A DNA stretch of 64,000 nucleotides from Ignelater luminosus (GCA_011009095.1 VTPC01090591.1:88967-152966); one strand, 5' to 3'. Shown: positions 1-12,788, numbered from the stretch's first letter. Notes: generated by a model from the sequence alone, not told the origin. Program-made: numbers and translations.

Positions 1-1102
1 ACATTTTGCTCTGCAACGAGTTGACGACGTCTATATTCTACTAAATAAATAATTGGGCAAACTAATAGTTTGCATAGATGATTTATATGATATTATTAAT
101 GATTCCCATCAGTGCACAGGTCATGGTAGAAGACAAGTTACATTCAAACTAATTAATGAAAAATATTTAAATGTCACGCAAGAAATTGTAACTTTGTTTA
201 TTGAAGAATGAAGAAACTGCCAATTAAAGAGAAATCAAGTAAAAAAGGGGATTGTAGTGAAAGTGACTGTTTCAAATAACCTAAACTTAAGATGTCAGGT
301 AGATTTAATTGATTTGCAAACACGTCCTGACCAAGACTACAAATTTATTTTTGTGTATCAAGACCACTTAACCAATTATGTTTGCTTACAACCCATGAAA
401 ACAAAAACAGCTTAGAATCTTTTGGAAGTGTATATGGATTTAAATAGTCTATATCTACTGCAAAGTGACAATGGTAGAGAATTTGCAAACCACGTAAGTT
501 TATACTGTTGTTGTCAAATTCAATTTAAAATCTGTTTCTAGACATTTTTGGGGTTGCTAAATAGGAATTTTTAATCAAAAATAAAAAAATTTAAAATGGT
601 TAGTCCAATTGGGGAATTTAAGCATTTATTTAGAATTGTATTGATAAATTTCTATTCCAAAGTACTTCATTGTTTATCATTTAAGTTATTGAAGAACTGG
701 TTCAACTTTGGCCGAATTGTCGAATAGTGCATGGCAAACCACGACACTCGCAGTCTCAGAGTTCTGTTGAAAAAGCGAATCAGGATATCGACAATATAAT
801 ATCGAGTTTTGAAGATAATTTTTTGACTAGGAACTACATATTCATGGTGTACTAAAGCAGTTATTTTCACCCAATCAATTTGAATTGTGTAAACAAAATT
901 TCTATCTTTAGAGGATTTTTAGACTGATACAGAAATCTCGCTTCGAAGTGCTGTTAGAAATTTTTCAGCTTCTGGTACAACCCAGGGCTATGTCAGGTGC
1001 CAATGTAAGAAAATATGTAGAAACAGAAAATGCAAATGTGTCTTTTTGGGATGCTCATGCAATAGCAAGTGCCATAATAGCGAACGATGCTATAATAAAT
1101 AA
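1..1102 (+). pseudogene. Broken KRBA2-like / Ginger-type integrase with cysteine-rich tail, 5' end outside window
   Basis: Conceptual translation gives, in order, a degenerate zinc-binding stretch (HxCxGHGRR near 110-130), an rve integrase core and a C-terminal cysteine-rich segment. The core shows VDLID (D codons at 302 and 311), SDNGREF (D at 467) and, in another frame, LWPNCRIVHGKPRHSQSQ followed by SVEKANQDI (E at 769), so a DDE triad is still visible. The last segment (974-1102) reads in frame to TAA with a CxCxxxCxxxxCxC...CNSKCH pattern like a tesmin/TSO1 CXC domain. This order matches proteins annotated as KRAB-A domain-containing 2-like in arthropods, which carry a transposon-derived integrase. 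It is dead: in-frame TGA at 209 and TAG at 413, and about 195 bases of unrelated sequence between SDNGREF and LWP (about 495-689). Whether it was a transposon or a domesticated gene is not decidable here. Confidence 0.8.
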
Positions 1103-3637
1103 ATACACAGCACATATGTTTATGTATTTGTCATAAAAATTTGTAAATTTGTTATTCGTTGAGGATTTTCTTTTATATTTAAATATATTTTTATTATAAT
1201 TAGACCACATTGTCTTATTTAGTTTATTGTGCACCAGAATCGCACCATTTAAAGTAACTAAAGCACATGTTAGCTGGTTTGTATAATAACCAGAAAATTG
1301 GCTATTTTATAATACCACCAGTTTTGTTGTTCATTCTAACTTACTAAGTTGGACATTTCATAAACCAGCCAAAGAAAATGGCTATTTTAGTTTTTTCGAA
1401 TAATTGAAGTAAATTAGCCAAATGGTTTGGTTATTTTATAAACTATTGACTAATATAGTTAAATATGCGTTTTCGATCAAACTAGCTGATGGTTTAGATA
1501 GTTTGTGCATTAACCAGTTACTCTACAAACTAGCCAATTCTACACATTAACCGTAACATATGCAAAGCATATTTACAAAAAACCTGCAGTTTAAGAAAAT
1601 TTACATGTAAAAAGTTATTTTGATGTTTATTTTCTTAAAATGCAATTTCTTCTTAAACTTACTTTAGATATAATTGACAATTTATGTACATATACATAAC
1701 CTACATCATGTGATGTGGTGACAATGACATTATTTAAACTATTTAGAGCCTCGATTGTTTATAACTAGAAAAGTCAGGGTGACAAACATAAATGGATGTT
1801 TAGAAACATCTAGTCTGAAATATAGAAAAGAGATTAATTGTGTATTTGTGTCTACTTTTAGATTAATAGTTCTAGTGTACAGATAAAACTGAATTATTCT
1901 GCAGCATATGTACTAACAACACCAGCCTGCTTTGATAAGATGTATAATTAATGGAGTTGGTAATAGTAGATAATGTCAATTTATAGTTGGGAAAAGCCCA
2001 TATTGATTTGCAAGCCGTTATTTGTTAGAGCAAATGTAATATAAGTATCTATTGTAAATAATTCTTTCATAAATCTTCACAAAACAGTTAATAATTTACA
2101 AATAATTCCTTTAAAGTCTAAGTTTGATTTTCCAAACTAACTGCTTTCACTAAGGTGTGATAAGTGGTTATTCTTGGTAATGAAGATGAATACTAAAAAC
2201 AGTAATTTCCATCTTATGCCATCCTTATAACTCCACTCTACACTCATCCTAAAGAATCTACATTTCTAGCCAAAGAGAAGCCTCTGAACTCCTAAAGCGG
2301 CCTGTCTTCAATGGGGGAATGAAATATAATGTTGACTCCCTTTTTTCTACAGTTATAGATCGTTCATAAAGTAATGACCCAATTTCAATTAATAAAAGCA
2401 CATTCATAAAGCGTTTAATTTTCTTAGAAAGGATTTTTATCTATCTACTAACAGTAGTGTAATTAGAAATTTCTGCCTCCCCTCCCATTGCAAGAAGTTG
2501 TCTAAGAAGACCCTCTACCTGGGTATAGTCCCACAAGTGTAAGTTGGAAATCTTATGCCACAGTGTGGGCTTGTAGGTAGTTGCAAAGAAATTATTTGTT
2601 TATCTGCATTTTATTGAATGAGTGCTAAATTCAATTGGATTTCGGAATAGTTGTAATTTAGAAAATTTTGCAAACGCAAGCGAGAACTCCTAAGACTTTT
2701 TTTTTTAATCATTGGGATCAGATTTCTTCCAGGCCCCCATATTTTGTAATTAATTATCTTTATTTGTAGTTGTCTGCAGTTGGGACATTACTTTATGAAC
2801 AATCTGTACCTATAGATTTGTTCATTTGTTTACTCTATGCGCTGAATAAAACCAAAGAGGGTAAGTATCAAATGATGTTAGAGAGCATATTCTCAACCTT
2901 TCCCATACAATACAAATGAAGAATTGTTTCAGTCTGAATTCAGATCAATACGAACAACAACATAACCTACAAATTGTTACAAGTTATTAAATCTTTTGCT
3001 TTTTTACTGTTATAAAAGAATACAAGATAAGTGGTGTAAACAGGATGCTACAGACAATTTGTCAACTTGAGAGAATTTTCTAAAAGTATCATAACTAACT
3101 TATTGTAGCTCTGCTGTCTGGCATCAAATACGCCTATTCTAAAAGTTCTCCCACCAGTTTACAAAATCCACTGCGCATATATGAATTTGTTGGGACTTTG
3201 CTGACGTCAAGCTCCGCGCAATGCATCGACCGTGTTTTTCTATTATCCGTGGATTCTGATCACGTGTCTTTAGGTAAGTTCGTTTATGTTGTTCTATAAA
3301 CTCGAAGTGCTCCGCTAGTTGTAAAAACCGTTCATATTTTGCAATTGAGTCAACAGAGTGTGCTATTGTAGCGTTCATTTTTTTAGAGAACGAAATGAAA
3401 GGTATACAAACTTTTAATGCACCGACTGAAAAGGTTGTGCGTTTTAATGTTGCTTAATTTCTTTACAATAATATTAAAATTCTATACACCTGAATTCATT
3501 TGAGTATAAGTTTTCACTCTTTTATCAAAAGACTGATATAACAGGGTGTAAGTAAATAACACTGACAAACTGATAGGCTAAATTCCTGGTGACTAGACAA
3601 ATAATTTTTCAAACAATTTATAGTCGATTCCTCTTAG
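1103..3637. other. AT-rich non-coding stretch
   Basis: No coding region recognised. It holds a degenerate inverted repeat (1268-1530, listed separately) and a minus-strand open frame at 3139-3378 that resembles nothing I know. The rest is unremarkable AT-rich sequence. Confidence 0.5.
1268..1530. repeat. Degenerate inverted repeat, possible old MITE
   Basis: A left arm containing TTAGCTGGTTTGTA then TAACCAG is matched by the reverse complement of a right arm reading TTGGCTAGTTTGTA then TAACTGG. Internal variants of TTGGCTATTTTATAA occur on both strands. Ends and target duplication are not clear, so the class is unknown. Confidence 0.35.
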
Positions 3638-3645
3638 TTGCGAAG

Positions 3646-3785
3646 CAGTGTTGTAACAGATACATTTTTTTAAATATCTACTTACAGATACAGATATTGA
3701 GTGGAATTTGTATCTAGGTACAGATACAGATACACTATTTGTTGAGTAACTAGATATAGATACAATTAGATACATTACAACACTG
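3646..3785. mobile_element. 140-bp hAT-type MITE with 8-bp target duplication
   Basis: The ends are CAGTGTTGTAA and its exact reverse complement TTACAACACTG. Immediately outside, TTGCGAAG is present at 3638-3645 and again at 3786-3793, a perfect 8-bp direct repeat. An 8-bp duplication with CAGTG-like ends is the signature of the hAT superfamily. The interior is built largely of GATACA/GTATCT-like units and contains no transposase, so the element is non-autonomous and depended on a transposase encoded elsewhere. Confidence 0.85.
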
Positions 3786-3793
3786 TTGCGAAG

Positions 3794-4424
3794 GTGTCGG
3801 GCTTCAACGTTGCATGCAAACATGTTAACTTATACCTATAATAACATAAAACATTAAACCTTGAAGAAAGGAAAGACTTGTAGTAAAAGACAGCAACAAA
3901 TATGGCAGAATCGACTTGTGGAGGAGTCTGGTGGTGCTTTGTCAAATTAAAACCACGAGAGGGAAAATTCAAATAGTTGATGCATATGAATCTTTAAATT
4001 AGTACCTCCTGAATGTTAAAAATTTCTTACGAATTCGATAACAAATTTGATACCATTACTTCTACTTCATATATCATACCCACTTTTGATAACAAATCTG
4101 TTAACGAACTCTACAAAAAATTTGCAATCTTGTCAAGTGATATTTGATTATCTAAACAAAAGAATGATAATTTGTAAGAATAGTGATTTAAGGGTATTTC
4201 TGATCAAAACACACAAGATAATTGAAATTATGTTTATTTTTATTGTTAAATTCTACTATACATAAACCGTAATTATACATTCAGAAATAATAAAAATTTC
4301 CATTTAAATATTGCTTTAAAAACATTAACTTTTAAATCTGTTTTTCATAAAGGCCTATTAGAATATAATAAATTAAGAAAATCCATAAAATCCAAAACTA
4401 CATTAAAAACTATTATTATTATTT
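3794..4424. other. AT-rich non-coding stretch
   Basis: No gene, RNA or repeat that I can support. Confidence 0.5.
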
Positions 4425-4830
4425 TTATCTACGACTCTTCAATAATATAGTCGTTATACGCGTAACCATAGGGATATAACCATACTCATAAAACACCAGT
4501 GAATTATATGGATTTTATTCACTGGCGGTGTTTTGTTGGTTGCCTATTTATAGATATAAACAAAATAGAAATTGTTATAATCTCAAACTATTTATTGTTA
4601 GAAAAAAATTTGGACATCATCTTCAAAGGATCCTTGTATTCCAGGTCTAAAACTCTCGTTGTGAAGACTGTTTACTTTCATTGACTTCTACATATTCAAG
4701 AATTTGGACATCGCCTCCCTCAGGGGAATCCACCTCCAGATCTTCCTCAGAAGTGTTAGAATCGTAGATAAAACGTCGACTCGCACATAATAGGCATTAT
4801 GTGCTCGTTGAATAATATACTATTACACGT
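4425..4830. repeat. Dispersed hairpin repeat, copy 1
   Basis: It shares blocks with 52401-52600: a GACTCTT...TACG(C)GTAACCA block at the left and GTAGATAAAACGTCG (4764-4778) followed by ACTCGCACATAAT at the right. Two hairpins stand out. AAAACACCAGTGAAT (4490-4504) pairs with ATTCACTGGCGGTGTTTT (4517-4534) apart from a small bulge. GCACATAAT (4783-4791) pairs perfectly with ATTATGTGC (4796-4804). There is no coding capacity; the class is unknown. Confidence 0.55.
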
Positions 4831-4990
4831 AGAATTAACACGATTTTTAAAACATGTTCTAAATTTTTCCTTGTCAAATTTTTAAATGCAGTTTTGACGT
4901 TAAATGTGCTGTATGCAACGATGTCAGATTTCAATAACAAGATTGTAGTCAATTTTGACGTCAAATTTAACACCGTGTCAGACAGCCCTT

Positions 4991-5300
4991 ATATACAGGG
5001 TGGTTCAAGATTCCGCTCTAGTAAGATAATAGCTTTATGTTAGGAACTAGAAACAAATTGAGAACAGAAAGCAACATAGTGCCTCTGGAAGCATAACCTA
5101 AAAATATTTTGAATTATACAGGATGTTCGACTTGTTTGTGGCAGCATCTTACTTTATTTTTTTAAATGGTACATCCTGTATATTACTTCATTTTTGGATT
5201 CCCTATTACATTTAGATTCATTTTTATTAACTATATGTTTGGTCTAAATTGCGCCGTTTTCGAGATATTTAATATTCTTTGAAAAAATTTAGTTTTACAT
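4991..5300. repeat. CAGGGTG-type repeat fragment with small inverted repeat
   Basis: TATACAGGGTGG starts near 4993. Further in, TATACAGGATGT (5115-5126) and ACATCCTGTATA (5171-5182) form a perfect 12-bp inverted repeat around a 44-bp loop. A CGAGATATTTAATATT string follows, like one at 16680-16950. Related CAGGGTG ends occur at 6164-6905 and 14193-14569. Confidence 0.5.
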
Positions 5301-6163
5301 TGTTTTAGAAATTTTGAAATATCTCTATATATGTCTATCTCTATCGTGTCAAATACGGGCTGCTACATCAATTGTGTTACAAATAACTTTGTTAAAGATT
5401 AACGCTTAAACCACCGCAGATAGATCCAAAGACCATTAAATAAAAACGAAAGAAAATTGAATTTTAAGTCTGATTATACAAAAATTTTCATATCGTTCTA
5501 TTTAAAAATATCAAGTTATCCATGGTTGAAGATCTTCATTTTCAATGATCCATAATGGGACCATAGTAATCGCACATTGTGTATGTTAACCAATAACTAC
5601 ATTAGTTACATCCTAGCAACCAAATTTGTTTGGAGTCGATCAGGCCGTGTAACATCACACTAAACACGTCTATATCAAGCTTTATATGGCGCACACCTCA
5701 GACTAATGATTTAGTGCAATATATCAAGTTGAAAGCCGTGGCACCATCTGAAAGTAAGAGAAAACGCAAGAAAATATCTGGGAATGCAAAGCATAACCAC
5801 AACGAACTCCGTTTTGTTACTGAATTTGAACAACAGTTTCAAAAAGTTTTCAAATTTCAGCGGCCATTTTGACCATGTTCCCGAGGTAATATCAAAAAAC
5901 AAAGACATCATGTTATCTTTAGTTTTTGATGTAGAATCCAAATCTGAAGTCGAAATTTCAAAATTTAAAAAATGCGGACACAGACTTCGTAAATTCAGTA
6001 ATGACCTCTATCGGAGTTCGTTGATAATATTCAAAATGTATTTTTCGTCGATAAACTTCACTGTTTCCTTGAGCTTTAATTTATATCAAATCTTTAGCTA
6101 AAAGTAATTCACATGGTGTTGTAAACTACTATTTGAGTTATATAGTTTACTTGTCTGTAGTTA
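5301..6163. other. Non-coding stretch
   Basis: Several open frames shorter than 110 codons overlap here on both strands, but none shows a recognisable domain or splice structure. I call it non-coding. Confidence 0.45.
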
Positions 6164-6905
6164 TACAGGGTGTTTCATTAATAATTGGAAATATTTTAAC
6201 TGTAGAATCCTGAGCTCAAAATATTAAGATTGAACCCAAATCACTTAGATAAAATGTGGCTCCTTACTGAGTTACAGGGTGTTTTATAAACAAAATGGTT
6301 CTTTTCAGAACCACAATTTGTTTCTAAATGTTGAATGCATTTATTCGTTTCAAGAAATTTCAATAAATAACATTATGTTTTTCTATTAATAGGGATTAAA
6401 GTTTCATTTGCGTAATAAATGCAATCCTATGACCCAAAAACACCGACATAATTAATACACATTAAAATCAAAATAACTGTGCCGCTTCATTTTCAACTTT
6501 AAATATCTCGAAAAATAATGACTATATCGCTATGAATGAAGAGTATGTTATTTACTTAGAAAGCATTGGAGAATCGAAAAATTGTGCTAAAATGTCAATT
6601 CCGCCAGTGGCGTAGAATTTGGGAAGGGTCAACCATTCACTTGCCTCTATCGTACACCTCTGGTAGTAGCCAGAAACGATTATTTAACATAATTTAGTAG
6701 GGTGTACAGTACCTACACTTCGTGCCAAGTATGACAAGGATACGTCAAATAGTTTTAAAGTACTGGGTACAAATAGTTTTTAAATTTTTAAATAAAACAC
6801 GCTGTAACTCAGTAAGGAGCCACATTTTATCTAAGTGATTTGGGTTAAATCTTAATATTTTGAGTTCAGTTAAAATATTTCCAATTATTAATGAAACACC
6901 CTGTA
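6164..6905. mobile_element. Foldback element with ~115-bp inverted arms and CAGGGTG ends
   Basis: The left arm (6164-6289) begins TACAGGGTGTTTCATTAAT and the right arm (about 6789-6905) is its reverse complement over about 115 bases, with one indel of about 9 bases and few mismatches. Each arm also ends internally with a second copy of the motif: GTTACAGGGTGTTTTAT on the left, ATAAAACACGCTGTAAC on the right. TA flanks both ends. The roughly 500-base centre has no transposase. The class is uncertain; it is a non-autonomous DNA element by structure. Confidence 0.75.
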
Positions 6906-8222
6906 CAGCTGTTAAATTAAACCGTCTTGTAACCTTTATCTAAAATTCTTTAATTGGTTTTATAAAGACACCTATTTTGACGGTATTTTTAAAATACGGA
7001 GGAACGAAGAGGAACTCATGAAACCTATTTTATAATATTGTCATAAGTCTGAGGCAGGTATAGGTAGTACATCGAAATATATTTTGCGTGCATTTAGCGT
7101 TCAACAAAATATTCTTAATTTTTGTTAGAAACGCAATTATTCGTTCTAGCATCCAGCATCACACTCTGGTGGTCCAAAACTTAAAAAACCTAATCGAAAA
7201 TGATTCTTTCATGTTTTTTATACGTTAATCCTATAAATATACAATATACTTACATACCTACAATTAGACTGAACTAACTTTCTGACATTTATGTTAATGG
7301 TAGCTTTTTGTTTAACTTAACTACCCTAAAAAGGGGGATGTTTTTGTTGAATATTAAATAGGTAAGTATTGTTTTACCATTTTACTTTATAGTACGAACC
7401 GTATTTACTGAAAAGATTAATATTTTACATATTTCTGTAAAGGGTGAAACACTCCTGGGAGGGGGTAAGATTTTGTTAAAAATAAAAATTGCGTTACTAT
7501 TGTTTGTAACCAAATTCTCAGGATTATACGGTGATAAACTAAAAAAATATGATTTCGATTGCGTGTTTTTGATTTCGGATCAGTGTGTGGCGTAAGCAGA
7601 ATGACGAATTAATATTTATTTCAAGGGCATTTCATTTATATTTATATGTTGGCCATATGTTACCGTTGCTGAATATGCTGCAATTTGAACTTGTGAAACC
7701 TACAATTTGGTTTTATAAATAGACTGGTTATTCTTATTTTAATATTTATCATCACCTGACGAACATCATAAAAAAAATAAAAAACATAGGACACCTGCAC
7801 CATATCTACAGCATGATACAAAAAAAGATTACCTAATTGTAAACCAGAAAAAGCTTTGGTTATAACGATTTCCTATTTGAGTTGTACCTTTCACCGTAAA
7901 ACACGTAAAACATGTTGCTTTTTTTGCCCAAATAAGATTAGTATAATGCGTGAAAGGACATTTTTTGTATAACAATAAATTAAAAGCCCCTTATTTATAC
8001 AAACGTTCCGCCTCTGGCGCAATGACAACCAATAGAAAATCTTTAAAAATGAAAATTTGATTTATTAACCTTTACGTAGCAGAGGTCAACAATAGTGATA
8101 AAATTTAGATAAATCATTTTTAAGCCGGTCGAAGCATTTTTAATTCTCTTTTTTACAAGGCTGTGCACAACCGCATTTAGTTTAGAAAGCGTTTTAAATC
8201 GTTTAACACTAATCTTACAGAA
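6906..8222. other. Non-coding stretch upstream of the aminotransferase gene
   Basis: No gene recognised. The last 150 bases must contain the promoter and 5' UTR of the downstream gene, but no TATA box or initiator can be fixed. CTTACAG ends two bases before the start codon, so an upstream 5'-UTR intron is possible. Confidence 0.4.
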
Positions 8223-9780
<1,558 letters not shown>

Positions 9781-9974
9781 CAAGCCTGAATATTGATAAT
9801 TTGATAGTCAAAATGTATTATTGCATGATAAACTGGTCTTTGAAATGCGAACTATTGCCTATTATGTAGATTTAGGAACAGCATTTATAGAGTCAAAAAA
9901 TAGTGCATTTTGTCTGTTTAATATATACATACTTGTTATACATTTTTGAAATTGTGAAAAGATGATTATAATTT

Positions 9975-9980
9975 AATAAA
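9975..9980 (+). terminator. Polyadenylation signal of the aminotransferase gene
   Basis: AATAAA lies about 195 bases after the stop codon at 9780 and is the likely 3'-end signal. The cleavage site is not visible. Confidence 0.6.
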
Positions 9981-10948
9981 CATCAATTTTATAAGAAAAT
10001 AGTTTCTAACATACTTTTAAGTTTTAAAGATGTAGTTTAAAATTATTACTCTGAACTACAATTCCCAAAAAAGGCAACTTGTGTTAGTACACTTACATGT
10101 TAAGAGTTGTAGTATCGTACCTTCATATACCATGCATGACAAATTTCTGTATGTATTTTATATTAGCATAAATTATTGGCAATCCTTCTGTCTCTCTCTT
10201 ACCAGTGTCATCTTCAACAAAATTCTAGAACTTGAGGATGTTCTAGTATTACACAGTCATCAAAACAAAATTTAAAATGTATAAAAGATGAGAATTATTG
10301 ATAAAAGTGTAAAATGTTACTTTGGGCCACGAAAAGAAGGACATATTTCTCACTGCGTGTTTAGCGCAGTAATTTTAGCATCAAATTGTAATACATGCAT
10401 TTTGTATCACAAATACCACAGACGCTCATTACTTTCCAGATATATAAAATTGATGTATTGCATTCTGACGTTAAAATCACTGTGCTAAATACAAAGTGAG
10501 AATACACATCTGTCGATTTGTGTTCTTAATGAATTTCGATGGCTTAAATTTTATAAATTGCCCTTATTAGAAAATTCATAACTAATTAAAAAGAATAAGA
10601 TATTACAGTTTTAGATTTTTTTTAATAGCTTGAGTATTAATAGAATGTCCTATATCTTCTAAGCATTATTTTAAAATCAGTGTTAGTCTGGTCTTGCTTC
10701 AAATAAGTACTAAGGTAAAACTAGGCTAAAACTGGTTATAAAATGAAACCTTAACATGACCTTAACCCTCCATAAATGCTACTTCAGTAATTTAAGCAAC
10801 CAAAAGTTACCGAACTCTGAAATATGTGAGAGTGCTTGCATTTTTTCCTAACATATTTTATGTTTGTACTTACCTTTTATCCCTGTTTAGCAATTCTAAT
10901 TAATATACTATAGACTGAGCACCTCTTTAGTTTATTCTACATCATTAA
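9981..10948. other. Intergenic AT-rich stretch
   Basis: Lies between the aminotransferase 3' end and a foldback repeat. Two open frames of about 65 codons (10081-10275, 10288-10488) have no recognisable content. Confidence 0.5.
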
Positions 10949-11344
10949 GTACAAGAAAAATTGTGTTTGTAGTGAAAGTACACCAATGAACATACATAAA
11001 AAGCCTAGTGTGCCTAAAATTCACTGGCCGAGTTCGGAGTACATTTTGGTTGTTTAATTATGTCATAAAGGAAGATGTCGACTGTAGTTTAACACTTTTC
11101 TTTTGAATGGTTTGCTTGGGAGTTACAGCAGAGCGAGGGATGGTAGACCAAATATTTTGGTCATTACTAATTGACCTCTACCTCATGGTGACAATAACAT
11201 CTGTGTACCTTATGGCATAAGTAAACTACAAGAAATCATACTGGAAGTATCTTATTTACTTCTAATGTAGCCAATGAACTTTAGGCACACCGACACTTTA
11301 TATGCGTCTACTGTACCACTTTCACTACAATCTTTATTGTACTC
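10949..11344. mobile_element. Non-autonomous element with ~100-bp inverted arms
   Basis: The left arm holds GTACAAGAAAAATTG, TTTGTAGTGAAAGT and, further in, GTGTGCCTAAAATTCACTGGC. The reverse complement of the right arm repeats these in the same order (AGTACAATAAAGATTG, TTGTAGTGAAAGT, GTGTGCCTAAAGTTCATTGGC). The arms have diverged by substitutions and small indels, so it is old. No coding capacity and no clear target duplication. Confidence 0.6.
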
Positions 11345-11954
11345 GATGACGTAGGGTACATTATGGTTTCACTTGGACTAATTAGTTTTATCAACCTGAA
11401 GCTGTTTTTACATTCTAAGATAAAAGGAAACAAAGCTTACTGTGAATTTTATAGTCTAAAAACAAAATCACAAATATCAACAGCTTAGCATGTGCATTTG
11501 CATTAGGTCAGTCCCTAAATCTATTTTTGAAATATTAATTAAATAAGACGATTCTGTCTATTTTACTGTTTACAACGAAATATAAAAATTAGATAAGGAT
11601 ATTAAAATGCATCAATTAAAATGAATTTTATTTTATGTATTACTCTTGTCTTACAGTTTGAGTTATGTTATAACTAGCCAAAGCCTCGATTACGAATTTG
11701 ATGCATATCCTGTTTCGGCTGTTTCTGATAAAAGAGCCATTCATTTTTTTTGCTACATGCTGTAGCTAATATCACCGATAAAAATGTTATACCTATTGGA
11801 ACATTTGTAAGAGGGAATTTTGCCGCAAAGAAGAGAACTTGGCAGCAATGAGAATTCTAACCTAAAATATTCTAACCAATATCAACTGTTGTTTCTTTTG
11901 TCAACCGATTTATTTTGCAAACCCTGCAAACCACTTACAAGATTTTCCCATAAA
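11345..11954. other. Region upstream of RPB4
   Basis: AT-rich, no gene. It should contain the RPB4 promoter. An open frame runs upstream of the RPB4 start from about 11820 but has no ATG, so it does not extend the protein. Confidence 0.45.
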
Positions 11955-12604
11955 ATGGCAAATACCAATACCAATACCAATACTGATCTAACAGAGGAGG
12001 ACGCTGCTGACTTACAATTTCCTAAAGGTAAACTAATCTTGATATCTTTGTTGGTTATGTGGAGGTATCAATAATTTATAAGCAAATATTATTATTTTGT
12101 AGAATTCGAAAATGCAGAAACGCTACTGATATCAGAAGTGCATATGTTGTTGGAACATCGAAAAGCACAAAATGAATCTGCTGAAGATGAACAAGAATTC
12201 TCTGATGTATTTATGAAAACCCTAACGTATACAGACAGATTTCGTAAATTTAAAAATAAGGAAACCATTTCTGCTGTCAGAAAGTAGGTGTATCTTTTAA
12301 GTTAAATATGAGAACTTTTTCTAGTTCCTAAAGGAATCAATTTGTCTTTTTAAGTTACATTTAAGATCACAATGTTGTGTTTGTATTTTAATACAAATAC
12401 ATTTATAAACCCAACATTTTTCTTTACAGTTTATTGATGCAGAAAAAGCTGCATAAGTTTGAATTAGCTGCACTTGCTAATCTATGTCCTGAAACAACAG
12501 AAGAAGCAAAATCTTTGATTCCATCCCTTGAAGGAAGATTTGAAGATGAAGATTTACAAGCTGTTTTGGATGATATTCAAACAAAACGTAGTATACAGTA
12601 TTGA
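11955..12604 (+). CDS. Rpb4: DNA-directed RNA polymerase II subunit RPB4
   Basis: Exons 11955-12027, 12103-12283 and 12430-12604 join in phase (GT/AG introns of 75 and 146 bp) into 142 codons plus TGA, the same length as the human subunit. RPB4 pairs with RPB7 to form the stalk of RNA polymerase II in the nucleus, acting in initiation and mRNA fate. Family signatures seen in order: [83 protein letters not shown] and the C-terminal [11 protein letters not shown]. The start is the first ATG in frame with TAAAATGGCA context; the open frame extends upstream but without another ATG. The N-terminus carries a low-complexity Asn-Thr run encoded by a hexanucleotide repeat, where the family is variable. 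Confidence 0.97.
11961..11984 (+). repeat. Coding hexanucleotide repeat (AATACC)n
   Basis: Three AATACC units and one AATACT in tandem encode the Asn-Thr run at the RPB4 N-terminus. A multiple-of-three unit keeps the frame if copy number changes. Confidence 0.9.
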
Positions 12605-12782
12605 ATAATTAAAAATATTTCTCTTGTATTATGTTTCCTATTTTTATAAGATTTGCTTTTTACGATCAAAATGAGTAAATCTGCAAGAGTTGAGATGAAA
12701 TACTCTGTGGATTTTTCTATGTAAGATGCTTTGGCAAATTGGGAGTGAAAAAGTGAATGTAAGGTTGTTTAATAATTTTCAA

Positions 12783-12788
12783 AATAAA
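12783..12788 (+). terminator. Polyadenylation signal of RPB4
   Basis: AATAAA about 180 bases after the RPB4 stop codon. It is the best-placed candidate signal; an earlier weaker signal cannot be excluded. Confidence 0.5.

Noticed and set aside
3139-3378. Minus-strand open frame of 79 codons with ATG
   Set aside because: No recognisable domain, no splice structure and no supporting neighbour; length is within chance for a 64-kb window.
5630-6101. Three overlapping open frames on both strands
   Set aside because: They overlap each other in different frames, and none has recognisable content.
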